DNA of 5,278 nucleotides, from the NCBI GenBank assembly GCA_019752245.1, contig JAIEMH010000133.1:1-5278 (forward strand). Reading direction: 5' to 3'. The stretch comes from Flavobacteriaceae bacterium. Its GTDB lineage: Bacteria > Bacteroidota > Bacteroidia > Flavobacteriales > Flavobacteriaceae. Positions 1 through 5,278 of this stretch are shown here, one piece after another (position 1 is the first letter of the stretch; each line of letters begins with the position of its first letter). The position numbers and the translations under genes are program-made. The notes beneath the pieces are model-generated. The model was given only the letters and a program-made list of their open reading frames with translations, was not told where the DNA came from and made no database searches.

Positions 1-311
1 GCGAATTGCCAGCACACGAAGATGAATTTGTTTTTGCAAATGTTACCCCAATTGCATCAGAACTTATAAAGCCTAATCGCGTTAAGGAATCCAAAATAGC
101 TTTTGAGTGCAAAATGATTCATCATTATACCATTCCAAATGAAAATAACAATGGAGCAACAATGGTTATTGGAGAGATTGTAATGATGCATTTTGACGAT
201 AGCGTTTTGCTGGAAAATTATAAAATCAATCTAGAAACATACAAACCAATTTCTCGATTAGCAGGTTCAAACTATGCAAAATTGGGTGAATTATTCTCTA
301 TAAAACGATAA
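1..311 (+). CDS. Flavin reductase family protein (FMN-binding split barrel), C-terminal part only
   Basis: This is the last 102 codons or so of a protein whose start lies before the window. The frame is open to the left edge (GAA at 3-5 precedes the TTG at 6), so the TTG is internal, not a start. Visible family features are a VKES-IAFECKMI strand, the NNGATMVIGEIVMMHFDD strand pair and the SRLAGSNYAKLGELFSIKR end. These match the C-terminal half of flavin-reductase-like proteins (DIM6/NTAB type), usually about 200 residues long. Known members bind FMN and either reduce flavin with NAD(P)H for partner oxygenases or act on other substrates, in the cytoplasm. It ends 88 bp before the fused monooxygenase on the same strand, with no visible terminator between, so co-transcription is possible. 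A role in the same aromatic catabolic cluster is inferred from position. The family call is firm; the substrate is unknown. Confidence 0.85.
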   Translation, partial: ELPAHEDEFVFANVTPIASELIKPNRVKESKIAFECKMIHHYTIPNENNNGATMVIGEIVMMHFDDSVLLENYKINLETYKPISRLAGSNYAKLGELFSIKR

Positions 312-361
312 ACTCAAAGATTACAATTTCTACAATCTGTGTTAAAAAAAATAATATAAAC

Positions 362-380
362 GTGTCTTAAATTAAGATAC
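362..380. promoter_or_regulatory. 19-bp near-perfect palindrome, candidate operator
   Basis: GTGTCTTAAATTAAGATAC reads as two 9-bp arms around A371. Eight of nine positions are complementary; the exception is G364 against T378, which would be a G-U wobble in RNA. It ends 19 bp before the ATG of the fused monooxygenase. The symmetry, size and position suit a site for a dimeric repressor of the TetR or MarR kind, which commonly controls aryl-CoA catabolism genes. No such regulator is visible in the window. A weak RNA hairpin is the alternative, but no T-run follows, so it does not look like a terminator. No Bacteroidota-type promoter (TTG, then TAnnTTTG) was found in 312-399. Confidence 0.4.
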
Positions 381-399
381 CGAAACAAGTTCAGCATAA

Positions 400-2691
400 A
401 TGAAAATAGCAGTAATTGGCGGTGGTCCAGGCGGACTTTACTTCGCGATATTAACAAAAAAAGCAATGCCCAATTGTCAAATCGATATTTACGAGCGCAA
501 TAAATCGGATGACAGTTTTGGATTTGGTGTAGTTTTTTCTGATGAAACGCTGGGCGAATTCCTAAAACGCGATATGCAATCGTATGAATTAATCCGAAGC
601 AAATTCGCCTATTGGGATGATATAATTATCGCTCGTGATGGAGAAACGGTAAACATTGCCGGAAACGGATTCTGTGGCTGTTCTCGAAAAACATTGTTAC
701 AATTATTACAACAAAGATGTACAGAAGAAGGTGTAAATTTACATTTCGAACATAATGTAGATGATTTAAGCCAATTTGACGATGCCGACATAATTATTGC
801 TTCAGACGGAATTGGAAGCCAAATACGAACGCAATTCGCATCCGAATTCGGAACTAAAATCGAACTAAAGAAAAATAGATTTGTATGGCTTGGTTCAACA
901 AAACCGCTAGACGCATTCACCTACTTTTTCAGAAATACAGAACACGGCTTAATTGTCGCGCATTCCTATCAATACGAAGAAGGAATGAGTACTTGGATTT
1001 TTGAATGTTCGGATGAAACTTGGCAGAAATTCAATTTTGAAGTTACTAACGAAGCTGATACAATAGCTAAAATTTCTGAAATTTTCAAAGATGAATTAGA
1101 TGGTCATGGTTTGATTTCAAATAAATCACATTGGCGTCAATTTCCGCATGTAACAAACCAAAATTGGTATCATAAAAACATCGTTTTACTCGGTGATGCC
1201 AAAGCTACAGCCCATTATTCTATTGGTTCTGGAACAAAATTAGCTATGGATTCAGCAATTGGTTTATTTGATGCCGTTATGGCAAATCCAAATAATGTTC
1301 AAGCTGCTTTTCAACAATATGATAAATCACGAAGAAATACCGTTGAAATGATTCAGTATGCGGCATTAGTGTCGTTAGATTGGTTCGAAAACATGAACCG
1401 CCACAACCAACATCCGTTTTATCAATTTGCCTTCGGATGCATGACACGTGCCAAAAAAGTAACTTACGAAAATTTACGATTACGTGATAAATCATTCACT
1501 TATAAAGTTTTAGAAGAATTCAATAACAATCACAATGTCAGTGAAATAAATCAATCTGCAGCCTTTTCTACATTCAAATTAAGAGATTTAGAACTACAAA
1601 ATCGAATTGCAATGTCGTCCATGGGACAATATTCAGCAGAAAACGGATTGGTAAACGATTGGCATTTTCAACATTATACTTCCAGAGCAATTGGCGGATT
1701 AGGATTGATTTTAACCGAAATGACAGCTATTTCAAATACTGGACGCATTACTTTAGGTTGTACAGGTATTTATGATGAAAACCAAATAGTTGAATGGAAA
1801 AAAATAACTGATTTTATTCATAAAAATACAAAGACAAAAATCGGAATTCAGTTAGGACATTCTGGAAGAAAAGGCGCAACAAAAAAACCTTGGGAAGAAA
1901 ATGATTTGGATGAGAAATGGGAATTACTTTCAGCATCTGCAATTCCTTTCAATGAAAAGTTTGCAACACCAAAAGAAATGACTTTATCCGACATGAATGA
2001 AATCACTTCTCAATTTGTTCAAGCTACAATAAATTCAGAAAAAGCTGGGTTTGATATGATTGAACTACAAGCGCATCACGGATTTTTACTCGCTTCTTTC
2101 CTATCGCCATTAACAAATATCAGAACAGACGAATTCGGAGGAAGCATTGAAAACAGACTAAAATTTCCATTACGAGTTTTTACAGAAATGCGAAACGTTT
2201 TCCCAAAAGGAAAGCCAATATCTGTTAGAATTTCAGCAACTGATTGGGCAGAAAACGGAATTTCAGAAGATGATGTTCTCAAAATAGCAACTGCTTTTAA
2301 AAATGCTGGAGCAGATATCATAAACGTTTCGACAGGAAACACTGTTGCCAATCAGAAACCACAAACTGGCAGAATGTGGCAGACACCATTTTCAGATTTA
2401 GTTCGGAATACAATTCATGTTCCAACAGTTACAGCTGGTTACATTCAAGATATTGATCAAATAAACACCATAATTTTAAACGGTCGCGCTGATATTATAG
2501 CTTTGGGAAGACCATTATTATTGGATCCATATTTTGTTAGAAACGCTCAAGCCTATGAAAATTTTGAAGCAAATGATATTCCAAATCAATACAAAATGGG
2601 AATTTCGCATTTATATCCGTTAAAAACTTCCGAAAGAAAACAAACCGACGGAATGAAGAAAGCGTTGAAACCGAAGAGCAATAAGAAGTAA
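400..2691 (+). CDS. Bifunctional aryl-CoA monooxygenase/reductase (2-aminobenzoyl-CoA or salicylyl-CoA 5-hydroxylase fused to Old Yellow Enzyme-type oxidoreductase)
   Basis: This is a 763-residue cytoplasmic flavoenzyme. The N-terminal part (about 1-375) is a class A FAD hydroxylase. It has the dinucleotide fold GGGPGG at 7-12, E32-R33 at the end of strand 2, a DG motif at 136-137, and GD at 265-266 followed by GSGTKLAMDSA (276-286). After a polar linker (about 372-387), an Old Yellow Enzyme (FMN) domain starts at FKLRDLELQNRIAMSS and carries QLGHSGRKG (484-492), AHHGFLLASFLSPLTN (558-573), RTDEFGGSIENR (575-586) and the phosphate-binding GRADIIALGRP (695-705). This order and length match the Azoarcus 2-aminobenzoyl-CoA monooxygenase/reductase, which hydroxylates anthraniloyl-CoA at C5 and then reduces the ring using NADH and O2. 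Related proteins are annotated as salicylyl-CoA 5-hydroxylase, so the exact substrate is uncertain. The aryl-CoA ligase just downstream supports a CoA-thioester substrate and favours anthranilate. The start is fixed by an in-frame TAA at 397-399 and by the FAD fold beginning at residue 2. No Shine-Dalgarno sequence is seen. The reductase active site has unusual residues (G409, Q557, F562). Confidence 0.88.
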   Translation: MKIAVIGGGPGGLYFAILTKKAMPNCQIDIYERNKSDDSFGFGVVFSDETLGEFLKRDMQSYELIRSKFAYWDDIIIARDGETVNIAGNGFCGCSRKTLLQLLQQRCTEEGVNLHFEHNVDDLSQFDDADIIIASDGIGSQIRTQFASEFGTKIELKKNRFVWLGSTKPLDAFTYFFRNTEHGLIVAHSYQYEEGMSTWIFECSDETWQKFNFEVTNEADTIAKISEIFKDELDGHGLISNKSHWRQFPHVTNQNWYHKNIVLLGDAKATAHYSIGSGTKLAMDSAIGLFDAVMANPNNVQAAFQQYDKSRRNTVEMIQYAALVSLDWFENMNRHNQHPFYQFAFGCMTRAKKVTYENLRLRDKSFTYKVLEEFNNNHNVSEINQSAAFSTFKLRDLELQNRIAMSSMGQYSAENGLVNDWHFQHYTSRAIGGLGLILTEMTAISNTGRITLGCTGIYDENQIVEWKKITDFIHKNTKTKIGIQLGHSGRKGATKKPWEENDLDEKWELLSASAIPFNEKFATPKEMTLSDMNEITSQFVQATINSEKAGFDMIELQAHHGFLLASFLSPLTNIRTDEFGGSIENRLKFPLRVFTEMRNVFPKGKPISVRISATDWAENGISEDDVLKIATAFKNAGADIINVSTGNTVANQKPQTGRMWQTPFSDLVRNTIHVPTVTAGYIQDIDQINTIILNGRADIIALGRPLLLDPYFVRNAQAYENFEANDIPNQYKMGISHLYPLKTSERKQTDGMKKALKPKSNKK

Positions 2692-2694
2692 AAA

Positions 2695-2763
2695 TGTATA
2701 CTGTAGAATTGTATATTGTAAAATAAAGTCAATATACAGCAATACATTATACAATATACAATT
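2695..2763. repeat. Intergenic inverted-repeat cluster: four copies of an 11-bp TGTATAYTGTA motif
   Basis: The 78-bp spacer between the two catabolic genes is almost entirely repeats. Forward copies lie at 2695-2705 (TGTATACTGTA) and 2710-2720 (TGTATATTGTA). Inverted copies lie at 2728-2738 (9 of 11 matches to TACAATATACA) and 2750-2760 (exact). Copies two and four sit in a perfect 14-bp inverted repeat (2707-2720 with 2750-2763), extendable to 18 bp with one mismatch (2707-2724 with 2746-2763), around a 21-nt loop. The right arm runs into TTT and ends 6 bp before the ATG at 2770. In mRNA this could form an A-U-rich hairpin occluding the ligase start, act as an attenuator or processing site, or simply be a dispersed palindromic repeat of REP or miniature-element type. 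Which of these applies cannot be decided here. Confidence 0.8.
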
Positions 2764-2769
2764 TTTCAA

Positions 2770-4359
2770 ATGAAACATTACGAAGATAATTTCGCACATA
2801 ATAGTTTACCTGAATTAGAATTCCTACCAGAATATTCTTTTTTGGATTTACCACAATTTCAACATCCAGAAATGCTGAATTGTGTAGATAAACTATTGGA
2901 CAACCACATTAAAGAAGGTCGCGGAAACAACATTTGTATTCGAACTTTCACAGAAACTTGGACGTATCAAGATTTATACGAAAAAGCCAATCAGATTGCA
3001 CATGTTTTAATTGATGATTTAGGATTAAAATCGGGCAATCGCGTGTTGATTCGGTCTGCTAATAATCCAATGATGGTAGCTTGTTGGTTTGCTGTATTAA
3101 AAGCTGGTGGAATCGTAGTGTCAACAATGCCATTACTTCGTGCAAAAGAGTTAACTACGATCATTGAATGTGCCGAAATTTCTCATGCCTTTTGCGACAG
3201 CGAATTGTCGGAAGAAATGAATTTAGTAAAATCCAATTATCTTAAAAAAGTAATCTTTTACAGAAATTCTGACTTGGAAAATTTGATGCAATCCAAACCA
3301 AAAACCTTTCAAAATTACCATTCCAAAGCCGATTCTATTTGCCTAATCGGATTCACTTCTGGAACAACCGGATTACCAAAAATGACGTCGCATTATCATA
3401 AAGATATTTTAAATATTTGCGAAGCATTTCCTCAATACTCATTACAACCAACTCAAAATGATATTTTTACAGGAAGTCCGCCACTCGGATTTACCTTTGG
3501 TTTGGGCGGATTAGTTTTGTTTCCAATGTATTTTGGAGCATCCACTTTTTTAATAGAAAAACCATCACCAGATTTACTATTAAAAGCCATTCAAGAATAC
3601 AAAATCACCATTTGTTTTACAGCACCAACGGCTTGGAGAATCATCACAACCAAAGTCAACGACTATGATATTTCTAGCTTGCGCAAATGTATTTCTGCTG
3701 GTGAAACCTTACCATTAAAGGTTTGGAAAGATTGGTACGATGCAACAGGATTGAAAATCATTGACGGAATTGGAGCTACCGAAATGCTACACATATTCAT
3801 TTCATCCAACGAAGAAAATAGGAAACCTGGCGCAACCGGAAAAGCAATTACAGGTTACGAAGCCAAAATAATCGATTTAAACGGAAATGAAGTTCCAACC
3901 AACGAACCAGGAAGATTGGCTGTTCGCGGAATAACAGGTTGCAAATACCTAAACCGAATAGAAAAACAAAAGGAATATGTAGAAAACGGATGGAATTTAA
4001 CCGGAGATATTTTTCGTCAAGATGAAGATGGCTATTTTTGGTTTGTGGCTCGTGGCGACGATATGATTATTTCTTCTGGTTATAATATTGGTGCAATTGA
4101 AGTAGAATCCGTACTTTTAACCCACGAAGATATTTTAGAATGTGCCGTTGTTGGTTTGCCCGATGAAGAACGCGGAATGTTAGTTTGCGCTCACATTGTA
4201 CTTAAAGATTCATCTAAAGCAACAGATGAGTTTAAAAAGGATATTCAACTTTGGTTCAAGGAATCAGCTGCACCATATAAATACCCAAGAATAATATTTT
4301 TTGTAGAAGAATTACCAAAAACAGAAACAGGAAAAATACAACGATTTAAATTAAAATAA
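2770..4359 (+). CDS. Aryl-CoA ligase, AMP-forming (2-aminobenzoate-CoA ligase-like)
   Basis: This 529-residue acyl-adenylate-forming enzyme would convert an aromatic acid, ATP and CoA to aryl-CoA, AMP and PPi in the cytoplasm. Core motifs in order are the phosphate-binding loop TSGTTGLPK (196-204), DGIGATEM (332-339), NLTGDIF with D413, the hinge region RGDDMIISSGYNIG (428-441) and, near the end, PKTETGKIQR with the catalytic lysine K522. The protein is complete and of normal family length. The N-terminus (NSLPELEFLPEYSFLDLP, then HPEMLNCVDKLLD) and the stretch from IAHVLIDDLGL to CWFAVLKAGGIVVSTMPLLRAKEL resemble the benzoate/2-aminobenzoate-CoA ligase group as I remember it, rather than fatty-acyl ligases. 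Together with the upstream aryl-CoA hydroxylase/reductase this favours anthranilate as substrate; salicylate or benzoate remain possible. An in-frame TAA at 2719-2721 with no ATG before 2770 fixes the start. No Shine-Dalgarno sequence is visible, and an inverted repeat abuts the start. Likely co-transcribed with the fusion gene unless that repeat terminates. Confidence 0.87.
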   Translation: MKHYEDNFAHNSLPELEFLPEYSFLDLPQFQHPEMLNCVDKLLDNHIKEGRGNNICIRTFTETWTYQDLYEKANQIAHVLIDDLGLKSGNRVLIRSANNPMMVACWFAVLKAGGIVVSTMPLLRAKELTTIIECAEISHAFCDSELSEEMNLVKSNYLKKVIFYRNSDLENLMQSKPKTFQNYHSKADSICLIGFTSGTTGLPKMTSHYHKDILNICEAFPQYSLQPTQNDIFTGSPPLGFTFGLGGLVLFPMYFGASTFLIEKPSPDLLLKAIQEYKITICFTAPTAWRIITTKVNDYDISSLRKCISAGETLPLKVWKDWYDATGLKIIDGIGATEMLHIFISSNEENRKPGATGKAITGYEAKIIDLNGNEVPTNEPGRLAVRGITGCKYLNRIEKQKEYVENGWNLTGDIFRQDEDGYFWFVARGDDMIISSGYNIGAIEVESVLLTHEDILECAVVGLPDEERGMLVCAHIVLKDSSKATDEFKKDIQLWFKESAAPYKYPRIIFFVEELPKTETGKIQRFKLK

Positions 4360-4362
4360 AAT

Positions 4363-4400
4363 CTTTGCGAAATTTGTATATTCTTCGCGAACTTTGCTAT
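4363..4400. repeat. Degenerate 9-bp CTTTGCGAA repeat units in the intergenic spacer
   Basis: The 54-bp gap after the ligase holds CTTTGCGAA (4363-4371), a decayed unit ATTTGTATA (4372-4380, 5 of 9), two spacer bases, CTTCGCGAA (4383-4391, 8 of 9) and CTTTGCTAT (4392-4400). The pattern resembles CTTTGCG-rich intergenic repeats that I recall as common in flavobacterial genomes; that is from memory, not a search. TTCGCGAA (4384-4391) is a perfect 8-bp palindrome. The units end 13 bp before the next start codon. No strong terminator stem with a T-run is present. Function is unknown. Confidence 0.55.
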
Positions 4401-4413
4401 TAAATAAAATAAA

Positions 4414-5278
4414 ATGAGAAAAGTATTCATAACATTCGCCATAACATCAATGGCAATTATCGGAATTTTAACTTATATCAACTGGAAATTCAGTTTCTTG
4501 TTACTGATATTTATTCCGTTAATAATCATGGGGTTTTACGATATGTTCCAATCCAAAAAAACCATTCGTAGAAATTTTCCCTTACTAGGAAGAATGCGTT
4601 ATCTACTTGAAGCGCTTGGTCCAGGCGTTCGTCAATATTTTATAGAAAGCGATACCGACGGAAAACCATTCACACGATTGCAAAGAAGTTTAGTTTATCA
4701 ACGAAGCAAAAAAGAAACCGACTCCATGCCTTTCGGAACGCAACTTGACGTTTATGAAAACGGTTACGAGTGGATAAATCACAGTATTAGAGCCATTTCA
4801 TTTTCAAAAGTCAACGAAAATCCACGAGTTCGTATCGGTTCATCTCAGTGTGAAAAACCCTATGATGCGAGTTTGTTTAACATCAGCGCCATGAGTTTTG
4901 GATCACTGAGTAAAAACGCAATTCTAGCTTTGAACAACGGAGCAAAACAAGGCGGATTTTATCACAATACAGGCGAAGGCGGACTTTCTCCATACCATTT
5001 ACAAGGTGGCGATGTTGTTTGGAATATAGGTACAGGATATTTCAGTTGTCGCAATTCTGAAGGAAAATTTGACTACGACGAATTTACCAAACGTGCCACT
5101 TTAGAAAACGTGAAAATGATTGAAATTAAGTTCTCGCAAGGCGCAAAACCTGGTCATGGAGGTATTTTACCAAAAGAAAAAGTAACCGATGAAATTGCCA
5201 ATATTCGTTTGGTTTCGAAAGGGCAAGATATCATTTCTCCTCCAACGCATTCTGCATTTACCAATCCGTTAGAATTAA
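4414..5278 (+). CDS. Membrane-anchored FMN-binding glutamate synthase family protein, N-terminal part (runs off the window)
   Basis: The frame opens at an ATG preceded by an in-frame TAA (4405-4407) and stays open to the last base, giving 288 complete codons and no stop. Two hydrophobic segments (about residues 4-22 and 26-45, separated by NWK) predict an N-terminal membrane hairpin. A basic stretch SKKTIRRNFPLLGRMRYLLE (47-66) follows. Then come marks of the glutamate synthase central/FMN domain: ISAMSFGSLS (157-166), NTGEGGLSPYH (185-195), KFSQGAKPGHGG (239-250) and SPPTHSAF (275-282). Known members of this short form are about 500 residues, so a little over half is visible. No N-terminal glutaminase domain is present, unlike the large subunit of bacterial glutamate synthase, so true glutamate synthase activity is uncertain; it may be another FMN-dependent amine or redox enzyme. 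It lies 54 bp after the ligase on the same strand. Whether it shares the operon is open; a link through ammonia released from anthranilate would be speculation. Confidence 0.85.
   Translation, partial: MRKVFITFAITSMAIIGILTYINWKFSFLLLIFIPLIIMGFYDMFQSKKTIRRNFPLLGRMRYLLEALGPGVRQYFIESDTDGKPFTRLQRSLVYQRSKKETDSMPFGTQLDVYENGYEWINHSIRAISFSKVNENPRVRIGSSQCEKPYDASLFNISAMSFGSLSKNAILALNNGAKQGGFYHNTGEGGLSPYHLQGGDVVWNIGTGYFSCRNSEGKFDYDEFTKRATLENVKMIEIKFSQGAKPGHGGILPKEKVTDEIANIRLVSKGQDIISPPTHSAFTNPLEL

Noticed and set aside
6..311. TTG at position 6 as the start of a small 101-residue protein
   Set aside because: The frame is open to the window edge, and the translation begins in the middle of the flavin reductase fold, so this is a truncated longer gene.
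609..920. Reverse-strand open frame of 103 codons inside the fused flavoenzyme gene
   Set aside because: It lies wholly antisense to a well-supported coding region, and its Ser/Cys/Phe-rich product shows no recognisable domain.
1277..1495. Reverse-strand open frame of 72 codons
   Set aside because: Antisense to the hydroxylase domain with no recognisable motif.
2076..2351. Reverse-strand open frame of 91 codons
   Set aside because: Antisense to conserved Old Yellow Enzyme motifs; no independent support.
2707..2766. Intrinsic terminator between the fusion gene and the ligase
   Set aside because: The stem is almost all A-T with a 21-nt loop and only a short T-run, and the next start codon follows at once. 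It is reported as a repeat rather than a terminator.
4360..4396. Bacteroidota-type -7 box (TAnnTTTG) upstream of the glutamate-synthase-like gene
   Set aside because: The best matches, AATCTTTG (4360-4367) and GAACTTTG (4389-4396), each miss the first T, and both fall inside the CTTTGCG repeat units. Too weak to call a promoter.
4245..4442. Reverse-strand open frame spanning the end of the ligase and the start of the next gene
   Set aside because: It overlaps conserved C-terminal ligase codons and the start of the next gene, and has no recognisable product.

Overview
The window is AT-rich with all-TAA stops on the three complete or ending genes, no recognisable Shine-Dalgarno sequences, and protein families typical of flavobacteria. 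It most likely comes from a chromosome of a Bacteroidota species (Flavobacteriaceae-like). This is inferred from sequence character and protein style; no 16S or other marker gene is present. All four genes lie on the + strand.

Layout: (1) 1-311, the C-terminal half of a flavin-reductase-like FMN-binding protein, cut by the window start. (2) 312-399, a spacer with a 19-bp near-perfect palindrome just upstream of the next gene. (3) 400-2691, a two-domain flavoenzyme: an FAD aromatic hydroxylase fused to an Old Yellow Enzyme (OYE) type reductase, the architecture of 2-aminobenzoyl-CoA monooxygenase/reductase (also annotated as salicylyl-CoA 5-hydroxylase/oxidoreductase). (4) 2692-2769, a spacer filled by four copies of an 11-bp motif arranged as a large inverted repeat ending 6 bp before the next start codon. 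(5) 2770-4359, an AMP-forming aryl-CoA ligase closely resembling 2-aminobenzoate-CoA ligases. (6) 4360-4413, a spacer with degenerate 9-bp CTTTGCGAA units. (7) 4414-5278, the N-terminal part of a membrane-anchored, FMN-binding glutamate-synthase-domain protein, running off the window end.

How the genes fit together: the ligase would activate an aromatic acid (best guess anthranilate, possibly salicylate) to its CoA thioester. The fusion enzyme would then hydroxylate and reduce the ring, giving a non-aromatic product suited to beta-oxidation-like degradation. This is the 'hybrid' aerobic aryl-CoA strategy known from Azoarcus 2-aminobenzoate metabolism. The flavin reductase may belong to the same catabolic cluster. 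The glutamate-synthase-like gene could be a separate transcription unit. I see no wholly new system. The most interesting points are a Bacteroidota version of this pathway, non-canonical residues in the OYE active site, and three structured intergenic spacers.
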